Notes: a model not told the origin generated them from the letters alone. 64,000 nucleotides of DNA from Sorex araneus (GCF_027595985.1 NC_073313.1:85480899-85544898), one strand, 5' to 3'. Counted from the first letter of the stretch, positions 11,590 through 22,221 are shown. Translations and numbers: made by a program.

Positions 11590-11819
11590 CTATTTCCTAT
11601 ATTTTTATTTCTTTTATTTCTTTTATTAATTCACCATGTGGAAAGTTACAAAGCTTTCAGGTTTAAGTCTCAGTTATACAATGCTCAAACACCCGTCCCT
11701 TCACCAGTGCACATATTCCACCACCAAGAATCATAATATACCTCCCCCCTTCCCCCCACCTCCCCAGCCCCCCACCCCGCATGTGTAACTGGTAAATTTC
11801 ACTCTATTTCCTATATTTT
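11590..11819 (-). mobile_element. Short 5'-truncated L1, group B 3' UTR, TSD intact
   Basis: Flanked by 16-bp duplications CTATTTCCTATATTTT at 11590-11605 and 11804-11819. The insert (11606-11803) carries the minus-strand group B end: gaattcaccatgtggaaag-like start, cttcaccagtgcacatattccaccacc, and a C-rich tract. Confidence 0.94.
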
Positions 11820-12304
11820 AATTGCAGTTCTCCTATACTCTGACAATACTAGAGCTGTTCAACATTTAAGTTTCTGTTTAGATAGCAGGTGGCAATACAT
11901 TTTGATATTTATTTTTATTCTGTATTCCATCACTAGACTGATTTCCTTGGAACATAGGCCTTCTTTTACTCATCAGTTTTGTACGTTAGAAACCTAGTGT
12001 TAGCTAAGGTATCCCTCTCCTCTTCTGCTAGCTTATGGTTCATAGCTATCCCTAGAACCCAAGTTCCAGAAGATGAATGACTGGGTCCCTTTTGTTCTGC
12101 ATAGAAATTTTAAAATATTCCGTTCAAAATATTTGTTTTTGTTTCTAAAATGACTTGTCATTTTCACTTTTACCTTTGTGGGATACTTCCATTTTTGTAG
12201 AGAGATGAGGACTTGCCTGTATACACATATTAATACTTCTTCATATAAGAAAAGTGGATCAAAATAGGCAATGTTATTAATGAAAAATTTTAAATGCATA
12301 TTCA
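11820..12304. other. Single-copy AT-rich DNA
   Basis: Nothing recognised. Confidence 0.6.
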
Positions 12305-12475
12305 TGGGACCAGAGAGAGGTCACAGTGAGTAATGTGGTTTCCTTGTACACATCCGACCCAGCTTTGATAGCCCGTACCACATAAGGTCTGCCTGATCTA
12401 ACCAGTGATGCCTGAGTTCAGAGCCTGGACTAAGACCTGAGTTTGGCTGAGTGTGGCCTCACAACTATAAAGATG
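12305..12475 (+). mobile_element. Old SOR-like SINE
   Basis: Starts gggaccagagagaggtcacag, with a drifted B box (cagctttgatagccc) and body words gcctgagttcagagcctgga and gctgagtgtggcc. The divergence shows it is among the older copies. Confidence 0.75.
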
Positions 12476-12499
12476 CATATTCACTGTGTCTCTCAAAAT

Positions 12500-12665
12500 A
12501 TGTTTTAGGGACTGCAGATGCCAGCATCACCTAGGACATATGTTGAAAACAGATATTGAGATCTTGATCTCAAATATACTGAATTATCCTCTTAAGGGCG
12601 TCTGTGTTTAGAAAACTCTCCTGTCATTTTTCTGTACAAATGATTTTTGAGAACCACTCTCCAGT
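12500..12665 (+). repeat. MER5A-like hAT MITE
   Basis: Reads cagcatcacctaggacatatgttgaaaacagat, then ...atactgaatt..., ending ttttgagaaccactctccagtg. This matches the MER5A layout, a nonautonomous Charlie-type hAT element, including the right terminal inverted repeat. Confidence 0.72.
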
Positions 12666-13111
12666 GTGAAAGAAATAAAATATGAGATCAGTCTACCTTC
12701 TTTTTGAATAGGAGCACACATTGTGTAAAATGAAGGTAAAATGGTTGCAATGTTAGTTTGATACAAAGTCCTCATCTCCTGGTGTATTTCATAGTTCAGT
12801 CTAATAAAACTTATCGTAATTATAAAATGTTCTGCAGCTTCTTACATTAGCCATGTGAGTACTCAAATGTGGTTTCTGAAACTGAGGAACTGAAATTTAA
12901 ATATTTCTTAAATATAATTGAATTTTAAATAGTTACTTTTAGATCTTGTATGCAGTATTTATAAGTGCAGTTCCAGAAAGCTTGGTTATCTAGAAGGAGC
13001 AGTTCTCATAGGGGTCTAGATGGCCACATTGGTCATTGTATTTGTGGGAAATTAAACATTTTTTCCTTTGATGAATAGGAAATTACATCGGTCAAGAAAA
13101 CCTTCGTTTCT
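12666..13111. other. Single-copy AT-rich DNA
   Basis: Nothing recognised. Confidence 0.6.
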
Positions 13112-13300
13112 TGGGGTTTTTCTGGGCTATTTGTTTTTGTTTCTGGTTTAAACCTGACACTGCTTAGGGCTTACTCCTGGATCTGTGCTCAGGAATCACT
13201 CCTGGTGGGGCTGGAGGGACCGTATGTGTTGCTTGGGATTGAGCCCAGGTTGGCCACATGTACAGCAAGTGCCTTTATGCTGTACTATTGCTCCAGCCTC
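13112..13300 (-). mobile_element. SOR SINE type 1
   Basis: Tail at about 13112-13150, body gcttactcctggatctgtgctcaggaatcactcctgg, head ending ctattgctccagcctc. Full length. Confidence 0.85.
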
Positions 13301-13489
13301 AAAAATAGTTTAAATTTTTAAATGGCCTTTGGTGAGTTATTCTCAGAAGTAATTTGACAAATTATGATCTCAGTTAAATTTAAATGAGATTTTAACTCTG
13401 CTTCTCATCAGCACAATTTTATTATCTGATAGGCTTGCATTGAGATCTGGTTGTTGTTAAAGTCTTGATTTCTGTGCTTAGAATAAAAA

Positions 13490-13767
13490 TAGTTGGGTTA
13501 AACAACAGCAGGGACTCCATGCCAGGCTGTTTTCACTCGGGCTGCCCCAGAGAGGGGCGGGTGAGAACCTTCCCCACCCCAAGGGACCCAGTCCCAGTAG
13601 CCGACCTCCACTACCCAACCACTGCCACACTCCAGGCCGACCTCGAGACACATTATAAGACACTTCCTACCCATTGTCCATAATTACCATACCAAATTTG
13701 ATGGAGTTCAGACAGTAGGCAACAAATCATATATATATATATACATATACATATATATACATATGTG

Positions 13768-13816
<49 letters not shown>

Positions 13817-14105
13817 ACACACACACACACACACTTCTCGGAAGCCTGGCAAACTACCGAGAGTATTCTGCCCACACGGGCAGAGCCTGGCAAGCTACTC
13901 GTGGCATATTCAATATGCCAAAAACAGTAATGATAGGTCTCATTCCCCTGTCACTGAAAGAACCTCCAATTGTTGGGAAAGATGAGTAAGGAAAGGCTGC
14001 TAAAATCTCAGGGCTGGGAGGAATAGAGATGATACTGGTGCCCGCTTGAGTAAATCAACAAACAACTTTGACAAGATGATGACAGTGATACAGTGATACA
14101 GTGAA
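13490..14105 (+). mobile_element. Long element containing the type-2 SINE body (putative parent family)
   Basis: The left module (13490-13727) is GC-rich and unlike the SOR head. It is followed by a compound microsatellite and then, from 13835, by the body also found in type-2 SINEs: gcctggcaaactaccgagagt, gcagagcctggcaagctac, atattcaatatgccaaaaac, actggtgcccgcttgag. Between the last two blocks it carries about 95 bp (13938-14030, including ctcattcccctgtcactg and ggctgctaaaatctcagggctgg) that type-2 SINEs lack. The same extra segment is present at 58345-58440. No duplication was found at the ends, so the boundaries are approximate. Confidence 0.7.
13728..13834. repeat. Compound microsatellite (AT)n-(AG)n-(AC)n
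   Basis: AT/TATACA repeats to about 13784, then AG to 13813, then AC to 13834. It lies inside the long element, at the position where the relative at 58210-58240 has a short acagatatatacatacctct. Confidence 0.97.
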
Positions 14106-15361
14106 TCAAAAGCAGTCATAGATACAATATTTTGGTCTAGATACCTTAGTGCATTTCATCTCTCATAGACCCTTTAACTCATCTTTTTTTTTTAATTGAT
14201 CAGCCTACCATTGCCAGTCATTATGTTTCAGCTTCCATTTCTTTCTCTGAGAAATTTCCCTGACCCAGTAGTATACCTCTTTGACAGTTATTTCTTTGAA
14301 ATAGTATTAGTACTTCTGAAGAATTTGAATGAATTGGAAATATATAAATGTAGGCACTTTGTTTTATTGCTTGGAGTCTGTCATGTATATTAGCTATACT
14401 TGGTGACTTTCTAAAAAAATCCAGTGTCAGAATCTCTCATATTAGTAAAAACACATAGCTCTAATAATATACTTGTCTACTGCTATCAGTGAAAACTATA
14501 TGCTAAATAATTATGTCTGCTTGGCCTTCTCTCTGTTACCTAAATCCCAGTCTTTTGTACTCTTTCCATTTGCCAAAAACTTGAGCTCATACTGAAACTT
14601 CCCTTTCCCCTTTCACATTCTTTTGCTTTCTTTGGCTCTGCTGCCTGTTTTCAATGGACAGAAGACCACCCCTCCTTTTTTCCTTTGCCCATTCAAACTC
14701 AGTCACAGAATCTATTGTATCCACTCTCACAAACTTCCTGGAAGTGCCACTGAGGGCCACCCTGGGGCACTCTGCAAATAGATTATTTCATTTTGGAGAC
14801 CAGAAAGTTTTGAGACATTTTTGAACATAAAACACATTTAGATTGAAAGAAAAAATGGAATCTTCCCTTAAACTATGTCTATAATTTTAAATATCATTTT
14901 TACTACTTCAGAAGCTAGAATTTCTACTTACAGTGAAGAAGTTTACTCTGACCAGTAGCAATACCAAATAGAAAAGAAGGTAAACTATATGGGTATGGTA
15001 GATCTTTGTATACGTCATTTCATTTCATTTTTATTAATTCTCTCACTAAATGTTAGTCATCCTCTTTTTCCAAGACTGCCCATACTGTTTACCTGTTGAG
15101 AACTCCAGGTTTAGAACATTTTGTTGCTTTTTACTTCAAATATACTGGAATAATTTACTCTCTATATGTGTGTATGTGTGTATGTAAGGGAGGGGAGGAA
15201 ATTGGGAGGGAGAGGGAGAGGAGGGAGATGAGAGGTTGGACATTCTTAGTACTAGCCTATTTCTTTACAAAATCCAAAATCTGTAAAATGGGAGAATATA
15301 AGGAAAGCACTCATTGTCTACCAAACAGAATTTGAGCTGTGTCCAGTTAAATCTTCTGACG
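14106..15361. other. Single-copy DNA
   Basis: No gene recognised. It includes a short TG-rich run near 15165-15186 and a purine-rich run at 15187-15235 (G and A only in long stretches). Confidence 0.55.
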
Positions 15362-15535
15362 AAGGGATGGAGAGAGAATACATGGGTTTAAGCATTTACC
15401 TCAAATATGAATAGCTGGTTTGATCCTCAGCTATTTTATGGTCCCCAGATGGACCCCCTACCCGTCCAAGCACCTCCAGAAGTGATCCCTGAGCACAGCC
15501 ATTTATGGCCCCAGACAAACCACCACCGACAACAA
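15362..15535 (+). mobile_element. Old SOR-like SINE
   Basis: Head gatggagagagaatacatggg, B box ggtttgatcctc, then tggtccccagatgg and gaagtgatccctgagcacagcc. The tail is degenerate. Confidence 0.75.
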
Positions 15536-15789
15536 TGCTTCTGATGAAGAGGTTATAAAGAAAGCCCACTTCAGATTCTTTATGTTCTTTATTTATTGCC
15601 ACTCCCATCTCTTACTCTAGGCTGCCAGTAATGCTTGCTGTGAAATATGGTCGGCATTTTCCCATATATTGTCCGTTACTTTGGAGGTTGGGACAGAACT
15701 GTGGATTTTATAAAATCCTAGTTTGGTCTGCTGAGTCATGGAAATTTTGCCCAACTTAGTGGAAGCTGTACAATTTGTATTTGTCTATA

Positions 15790-15968
15790 TTTTATTTTCT
15801 TTTTGGGGGGCATACCCAGCCATGCTCAGGGGTTCTTCTTGCTCGGTGCTTAGGAATTACTCTTGGCAGTGCTCAGGGCACCATAGCATATGGGATGTTG
15901 GGGATAAAACCCAGGTTAGCCATGTACAAGTCAAGTGTCCTACTCACAGTACTATATCTTGGGCCCCC
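15790..15968 (-). mobile_element. SOR SINE type 1, diverged
   Basis: Reverse-complement body from ggggggcatacccagccatgct to actatatcttgggccccc. Full length. The long open frames over it are artefacts. Confidence 0.83.
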
Positions 15969-16033
15969 AAATTAATTTTTTTCTCTTTCTTTCCATCCTC
16001 CTACCCTTTCTGCCCTTCTATCCTACCCTCCCT

Positions 16034-16100
16034 TATGGGATTGAACCTGTGTTGGCTGTGTGCAAAGCAAGTGCCTTATTCGCTGTACTTTCTCTTTGGA
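16034..16100 (-). mobile_element. SINE tRNA-head fragment
   Basis: Only the head and B box remain (gggattgaacctgtgttggctgtgtgcaaagcaagtgcc on the plus strand). It is preceded by a pyrimidine-rich run at 15978-16033. Confidence 0.7.
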
Positions 16101-16667
16101 TTTACTTTCCCTCCAGATTTGCCTATATCTGTTACATGGAGCATGAATAGAAAATATTGTGCCAATATGTATTTAATACAAATGACAATATTCTGCAAGT
16201 CAGACTATTCTGGAAAAGGTTTTTGGGTGACATCATGCATTCTTCATCATAAAAACACAAATTGATAATCATCATAAATGAATAATTCATACTTTTAAAA
16301 GTCTGTAGGTGACAGGAGTTAGTAAAGTTTGTTAAAATTGTTCACTGTGATAATGGAATTTAAAAAGCCAATATGGTTTGAAGAAACTGACATGGATATA
16401 GCCAAATGACTTCGTAGAGCAAAGTAGTAAGAATCCTTTTGTGATTAGCAATAAAACAATGCTGAAATTTCCAGTCCTCTGGAATTGAGATGCTTAAAAT
16501 GTAAAAGAGCAACTGAAATGCTTAGGAGATGGAGGGGGAGTGGTTTATGGGGGCAGCTACAAACAAACACAATCAACACAGCTTGAGTGGTTTGTGAATA
16601 TTGGCACTATAGCTGTTTTCAGTAGTGTGACTAATAAAGAGCACAGTCTGGTGAAAAAAGCACTGGC
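16101..16667. other. Single-copy DNA
   Basis: Nothing recognised. Confidence 0.6.
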
Positions 16668-16892
16668 AGAAATATGGCCACCGGGGGCTGGAGTGATAGC
16701 ACAGCAGGTAGGGCGTTTGCCTTGCACGCGGCCGACCCGAGTTCGATTCCCAGCATCCCATATGGTCCCCCGAGCACGGCCAGGGGTAATTCCTGAGTGC
16801 AGAGCCAGGAGTCACCCCTGAGCACCGCTGAGTGTGTGACCCAAAAAGCAAAAAAAAAAAAAAAAGGAAAAAAATAAAGAAATATGGCCACC
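16668..16892 (+). mobile_element. SOR SINE type 1, best-preserved copy, TSD intact
   Basis: Reference copy for this window. Identical 15-bp duplications AGAAATATGGCCACC lie at 16668-16682 and 16878-16892. The insert starts gggggctggagtgatagc. The RNA polymerase III A-box-like TAGCACAGCAGG is at 16697-16708 and the B-box-like AGTTCGATTCC at 16740-16750. The SOR body follows (gcatcccatatggtcccc, gtaattcctgagtgcagagc, ctgagcaccgctgagtgtg), then GACCCAAAAAGC and a 15-A tail with a second A-rich run. Near-consensus sequence and perfect duplications indicate a recent insertion. Without its own coding capacity it would depend on L1 proteins. Confidence 0.96.
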
Positions 16893-16904
16893 AAAGAACT
16901 GAAT

Positions 16905-17165
16905 CTGGGATTCCGAACTGGAGTGATAGCAGTGAGTGGGGCATTTGCCTTTTACGTGGCCTACCTGGGTTCTATTCCTCCATCCCCCTCAGAGAGCCCG
17001 GCAAGCTACCAAGAGTATCCCGCCACCACAGCAGAGCCTGGCAAGCTACCTGTGGCATATTTGATATGCCCAAAACAGTAACAACAAGTCTCACAATGGA
17101 GATGTTACTGGTGCCTGCTCGAGCAAATTGATGAACAATTGGATGACAGTGCTACAGACAGTGCT
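16905..17165 (+). mobile_element. SOR SINE type 2
   Basis: SOR head (ctggagtgatagcag) and B box (gggttctattcc), then a switch to the type-2 body: agagagcccggcaagctacc, gcagagcctggcaagctacc, gatatgcccaaaacagtaac, gttactggtgcctgctcgag, and gatgacagtgctac at the end. It lies 13 bp after the preceding SINE's duplication. Confidence 0.9.
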
Positions 17166-17272
17166 ACCCTGTCCCAAGTAGAATTCCCTGAGTGCCATCG
17201 CTGTTGGCCTTAGGAAGCTTTTTATCAAGTTGGGGAAAATGATCTGGGAGGGAATGATCTGAAGGAATTAAA

Positions 17273-17711
17273 GTGACAAGGCATTAATTTTTTAGTTTTA
17301 TTTATTTATTATTTTATTTTTTTTAAAAAAATTATTGAATCACTGTGAGATAGTTAGAAGCTTTCATGTTTGGATTACAATCAGACAGTGATCAAACACC
17401 CATCCCTCCACCAGTGCACATTCTCCACCACCAATATCCCTCCCTTTCACACCCTCCCCCTGCCTCCATGGAAGAAAATATTCCCCATACTCTCTCTCTA
17501 CTTTTGGGCATCATGGCTTGCAAAACAGAAAATGAGAGGTCATCATGTTTGGTCCATTATTTACTTTTGGCACACATCTCCCATCCCGACTGATTCTTCC
17601 AGCCATCATTTTCTTAGTGATCCCTTCTCTATTCCAGCTGCCTTCTCCCCTCTGCTCATGAAGCAGGCTTCCAGCTATGGAGCAATCCTCCTAGACCTGT
17701 GACAAGGCATT
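17273..17711 (-). mobile_element. 5'-truncated L1, group A 3' UTR, TSD intact
   Basis: 13-bp duplications GTGACAAGGCATT at 17273-17285 and 17699-17711. The insert is 3' UTR only: reverse-complement tail, gaatcactgtgagatagttag, ccatccctccaccagtgcac, and on to gagcaatcctcctagac. The open frames within it (62-110 codons) are noncoding. Confidence 0.95.
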
Positions 17712-18690
17712 TAAAACCAAGATAAATCCCGTCTCACAGCTAACATTTGAGAACATTTAGTTTTGCGGGCCTCACACCAGGACCACTAGGTAAAGCACAG
17801 GCTGTAGAGAAGAACCTCACTTTGACATGGAATCTGATCATAGGCAATGCCCAACTTGGAAGTTCTCTATAGGGATTTATTACTGGAAATAACAGAAGGG
17901 TCTGTGTTAGAACAGAGTTCTGAGGCATGAATCCTGAGATTGGGATTTATAGTAAGGCTCTAATATGTTAGCTTGACATTGAGTAAAACTTCATACAAAT
18001 GATTTCCATTTGCAGTTTTTGATGTAATGTTTTTTTTTTGGTTGTGATTATGTTTAAAGATGTCAATGGTTCAGAATTAGCATCATTTAGCCAACACCTA
18101 CTCTACATGTTCCTTGTACATGAGTAATCCAGTGAGGGAGGTACTTGACCCAAAATTGTTTAGCTACTTCTGATCCCTATCTCTCTGTTGGCAATCTGGC
18201 TCTTGCAGGAAATAAAACTGCCCTCCCTGTTGCGGCAAACAGACGATGCATAAGCAGCTTTTCTCATTGTACCTGCACGTCTATTTTTCAGTATAAAATC
18301 ATTCCCTGTAAATCTAAAATGTAAAAAAGTAGTGTTGCGAGAGGAATATTACCTCCATGAGTTTCTAAATCTGGATCATAATGGACCACCTGACAAATGA
18401 TTCCACTTTAAGACCTCAAATTTAAGTTATTGATGGAGAGAAACGCATTGCAGGATAAAAAGCCAGTTTCTTATGGCATTTGTGGATTTAAGCCAAACTA
18501 TATGAAACACTTAGCCAAAAGTTCACTGTGAAGCTTTGGAAGCAACTCATAAAGTATAGCACCTGGCATATTCCATATCTGGTGAAAGGGTACGAGGAAG
18601 GGGACAGAGAGAAAAAGACAGAGTTTAGTATTTTTTGTATAACTCACTTAATTATTATAGTGTAAGTGTAATGTAGCATCAATTATTCAC
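17712..18690. other. Single-copy DNA
   Basis: No repeat or gene recognised. Confidence 0.55.
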
Positions 18691-18866
18691 TTTTTTCCTG
18701 TTTGTTTTTGGTCATGCGTGATAGTGCTCAGTGGCAACTTCTGAGTTTGTGCTTAGAGATTACTCCTGGTGGTGCTCACAGAATCATACATAGTGACAGG
18801 AATAGAACCAGAGTCTGCAGCAAGGAAGATGAATGTCATAATCCCTGTAGTGTCTCTCAGGCCCCT
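18691..18866 (-). mobile_element. SOR-like SINE, diverged
   Basis: T run at 18691, body cgtgatagtgctcagtggcaac and gagattactcctggtggtgctc, head ending gtgtctctcaggcccc. Confidence 0.8.
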
Positions 18867-18969
18867 GTTACTAACATCTTAAAGCACCACCTTTAAAATT
18901 ACAGACTATATGATAACCCTTCAGTAACTGTATTGCAAAGAATAATGCCCCAAAGTGGAGGGGACTGGG

Positions 18970-19020
18970 GAGTGGTGAGAGATAGAAAGAGAGAGAAAGA
19001 GAGAGAGAGAGGTGAGAGAT
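18970..19020. repeat. Purine simple repeat (GA-rich)
   Basis: Runs of gagagaaagagagagagaga on the plus strand. Confidence 0.85.
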
Positions 19021-19117
19021 TTATTGTGGGAAATGGATCCCATGGGTGTGGGACACATTGTATGAATGAAACCCCATCACTAACAGCTTTGCAGCTGTGT
19101 ATTTCACTGTGACTGAA

Positions 19118-19294
19118 TTTTTTTTTTTTTGCTTTTCGGGTCACACCTGGCAATGCTCAGGGGCTACTCCTGGCTCTGCACTCAGGAATTACATCTGGCA
19201 GTGCTTGGGGGACCATAAGGTATGCTGGAGATAGAACCCAGGTTGGCCACGTGCAAGGCAAATGGCCTCCCTGCTGTACTATCACTCCAGCTCC
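19118..19294 (-). mobile_element. SOR SINE type 1
   Basis: 13-T run, then gcttttcgggtcacacctggc. The head ends ctatcactccagctcc. Full length and fairly young. Only a possible 5-bp duplication (ctgaa) is visible. Confidence 0.9.
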
Positions 19295-19418
19295 TGAAAA
19301 AAAAAATTAAATAGAAATAAAAGCAGTCTGATAGGCAGGTCTATTATTGTCTATCTCTAAGCAGTTTGTTTTTAAAGTGGTATTTTATGATTTTTTAAAT
19401 ATATTCTACTACTTTGTA

Positions 19419-19685
19419 GGGCTGGAGTGATGGCACAGGGGCTGGGGCGATAGCACAGTAGGTAGGGCATTTGCCTTGCATGCGACCAACCCGAGTTTGA
19501 TTCCTCTGTCCTTTTCGGAGAGCCCGGCAAGCTTCTGAGAGTATCCAACCCGCCTGGCAGAGCCTGGCAAGCTACCTGTGGCATAGTCAATATACCAAAA
19601 ACAGTAACAACAAGTCTCACAATGGAGACGTTACTGGTGCCCGCTCGAGCAAATCGATGAACAATGGAATAACAGTGCTAATCTG
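19419..19685 (+). mobile_element. SOR SINE type 2 with duplicated head start
   Basis: The first 20 bases of the head occur twice in a row: gggctggagtgatggcacag at 19420-19439 and gggctggggcgatagcacag at 19440-19459. A complete type-2 copy follows, with B box gagtttgattcc and the body ending atggaataacagtgctaatc. Confidence 0.9.
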
Positions 19686-19754
19686 TAAGTCATCTTTTCA
19701 CTGTTATGATGGTATAATTTGCAGCACAAATATTTCTAATCCTCTTTTGCAGGG

Positions 19755-19935
19755 AAGATGGTTGTTTTGGAGTACATCCAGCAGTGCTCAGGGGGTACAC
19801 ATGATTCTGTGTTCAGGGATCACTCCTGGCAGTGAATGGAGGCCGTATGCAATGCCAGGATTCCAATAACGGTTTTGGTGGCTGTAGCTACATGCTAGGC
19901 AATTGCCTTAACCTTTGTATTATCTCACTGGCCCA
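19755..19935 (-). mobile_element. Degenerate SOR-like SINE
   Basis: Words gcagtgctcaggg and cagggatcactcctggcagtg, with a head remnant (gcaattgccttaacctttgtattatctcactggccc), are in minus-strand order. Confidence 0.75.
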
Positions 19936-19944
19936 CATTTCTAA

Positions 19945-20372
19945 TTATTATGAAGTCATTTTATAGCTTTTACTTCCTTTTGTTATCTTTGTTTTGGTGT
20001 CATATGTAAAAAACCATTGCCAGATTCAGGGTCACAAGGATATACTGTGCTTCCTTCTGCAAGTTTTGAATTTTCAGTCCTTACATATAGGTTTGTGATC
20101 CATTTTTTGTTAATCATTATGCATGATATGAAGTAGGGGTCCAGCTTTACTTTTTTAATGTATATTTTAAGTTGTCCCAGTACCACTGTTGAAAAGATAT
20201 TTCTTTCTCTATTGCGTGGTCTTGTCAGCTTTGTCAAAAGTAGAGCGGAGATATTTATATTTATTCTGGATTATCTTCTTGTTTATTATTCTCTAGGATT
20301 GCCCTTAAGCCTACACTACTCTGTCTTGATAAGTAATTTTTGAAATTAAGAACTGGGACTTCTTTGAGTTCG
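19945..20372 (-). mobile_element. Old L1 fragment
   Basis: Contains the recognisable ancient-L1 order: tggtgtcatatgtaaaaaaccattgcc, gatccattttttgttaat, ggggtccagctttac, gttgtcccagtaccactgttgaaaag, and ctactctgtcttgat. Strongly diverged. A younger L1 end abuts at 20377. Confidence 0.8.
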
Positions 20373-20376
20373 TTAT

Positions 20377-20590
20377 TTTTTTTATTTTTAATTTGTGAAT
20401 CACCGTGAGGGTACAGTTACAGATTTATACATTTTTGTGCTCATGTTTCCCCCATACAAATTTCGAGAACCTTTCCCTTCACCAGTGCCCATTCTCCACC
20501 ACCAGTAAACCCAACATCCCTCCCACCCTCCCCAGTCTCGTCTTCCCCCACCCCAATAGTTTTGGCCACTTATGGCCTATCACTTTCCAT
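20377..20590 (-). mobile_element. L1 3' UTR, group A
   Basis: T-rich tail complement, gtgaatcaccgtgagggtacagttac, cttcaccagtgcccattctccaccacc, and a C-rich tract. No duplication identified. Confidence 0.85.
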
Positions 20591-20594
20591 ATTT

Positions 20595-20800
20595 ATTTAA
20601 AAAAATTTGTTTTCCCCTTACACCTTATATAAACACTGTGTTTTACAAAGTTGTGCATGATGATTCATTACAGACATTCAGTATACCAACACAAATACCA
20701 CCATTGCACCTTCCCACCACCATTATCTCCAATTTTCCCAAACATTCCTTAACCCTGCCCCAATAGCAGGCCTTCAGTAATTTGCTTTATATTGCTTGTC
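20595..20800 (-). mobile_element. L1-like 3' end, group C
   Basis: acaaagttgtgcatgatgattcattacagacattcagtatacc followed by cttcccaccacc and taaccctgccccaatagcaggcc. Related ends occur at 41757 and 45772. It is probably an older L1 subfamily. The element may continue to about 21440 but I cannot place that end. Confidence 0.5.
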
Positions 20801-21511
20801 ATAATTTGCTGAAAGATTGATCAGAAATATTTCCTCAGATGAAAGTTAGTAAAGCTTGCATATCTCAACATCGAGCTACTAAGCACTTCTATTAGAGATA
20901 CTGAAATGTTGTTACAGGTTTAGCCTTTTGTGTTGATAGAGATTGTTAATGGAGATTGGGTACCTTTTACATTACTTTCTATCCAATCTAGTATGCTACT
21001 CCTGGTTTATCACTGTTGTAGAGCTTGAAGTGTCCCTCAAGGTAGTCCAAAGTTTTTAATAAAGTGATACAGTTAGAGTTTAATTTTTAACTGGGTAGCA
21101 TTTTGGGGTGTATATGTGATTTCCAGAAGTACAGGGAAATGGGAGGGTTGATAGCCCATCCCTGACTCCGTAAAAACCTGGAGATTGCAGTCACAAAACC
21201 TGCATACCTGACTTTTTCAGATTAATTTCTGGATGAGGCTTGTCCCAAGCAGTGGAATCTGGCCTGGAGCATGGTGGCAATTATGGAGTGTGGTTTTCAG
21301 TTGCCAGGGCTCTGTTTGGGTGGGTGCTGGACTCACTTGCCCCACTCTGGGATACCCTGGATTGCTCAGCTTTGCATGGGGTCCACAAGAATCCCTGCAT
21401 CTTGTTGATCTCTCTCAATATTTATTTATCCATATTGATTTTTGTGATCACTGTTTCAGTTCCTTTCTTTTAATGACAAGCTTGCATATTGGAAAGTATT
21501 ACATCAGATCA
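20801..21511. other. Unassigned, possibly part of the group C element
   Basis: No clear gene. 21230-21400 is GC-richer than its surroundings and spanned by open frames of 128 and 77 codons, with no domain recognised. Confidence 0.4.
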
Positions 21512-21696
21512 ATAGTGATTTTTTTTGGGGGGGGCACAGCTGGCTATGCTCAGGACTTGCTTTTGGCTCTGTGCTCAGGGATTTCTTGTAGCAGGACTTG
21601 GGACCATATGTGCCAGTGATCAAACCTAGATTGGCCTTGCACAAGGCAAAAGTTCTGTGTGCTGTACTATTTATTGCTCCTGCCCTCTATAGTGAT
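21512..21696 (-). mobile_element. SOR SINE type 1, short TSD
   Basis: 8-bp duplications ATAGTGAT at 21512-21519 and 21689-21696. The body runs from a T/G run to attgctcctgccctct. Confidence 0.85.
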
Positions 21697-21715
21697 GTTG
21701 TTGGCATTTTCATAT

Positions 21716-21867
21716 ATTTTTGGTGGGGATTATTGTTCCACACATGACTAACTCCTGGCTCAGTGCTTAGGTTTCACTCCTAGAAATGCTCAGGAGTCTG
21801 GGGAACTAACCAAGGTCAGCTGAATGCCAGGTAAGAGCCTTAGCCCCTTACTATCTCTTCAACCCCA
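21716..21867 (-). mobile_element. Old SOR-like SINE
   Basis: gttccacacatgactaactcctggctcagtgctt through ctatctcttcaacccc. Diverged. Confidence 0.75.
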
Positions 21868-21935
21868 GTAGTGATATTTAAAAGACAAAATCCTCACACA
21901 GAATGGAATCTCAACAGAATGAGTCAAAACTCAGT

Positions 21936-22172
21936 TTCCAGGAGCAATAGCACAGTGGGTAGGGCATTTGCCTTGCACGCTGCTGACCTGGGTTCAATTC
22001 CTCTGTCTCTCTCAGAGAGCCTGGCAAGCTACCAAGATGGCAGAGCCTGGCAAGCTACCCGTGGTGTATTCGATATGCCAAAAACAGTAACAAATCTCAC
22101 AATGGAGGCGTTACTGGTGCCCACTTGAGCAAGTCGATGAGCAACAGGATGACAGTGATCCAGTGATACCAG
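21936..22172 (+). mobile_element. SOR SINE type 2 with a body deletion
   Basis: Head ccaggagcaatagcacagtgg, B box gggttcaattcc, type-2 body. The stretch between the two ggcaagctac repeats is shortened (gctaccaagatggcagagcc), losing about 20 bp (gagtatcccgcccgcac). Confidence 0.9.
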
Positions 22173-22221
22173 TGAAACCAGTTCAGAATGAAAGCCTATA
22201 CATTTTTAAAATTAATTAATT

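Noticed and set aside
13838-14105. Part of an ordinary SOR type-2 SINE
   Set aside because: The tRNA head is absent and about 95 extra bp sit inside the body, so it was kept as a separate element.
15738-16265. 175-codon open frame
   Set aside because: It crosses a minus-strand SINE, a pyrimidine run and a SINE fragment in an antisense frame.
16683-16760. tRNA gene
   Set aside because: It has A- and B-box words, but it is the head of a SINE with body, tail and duplications. It lacks a foldable anticodon arm and acceptor pairing.
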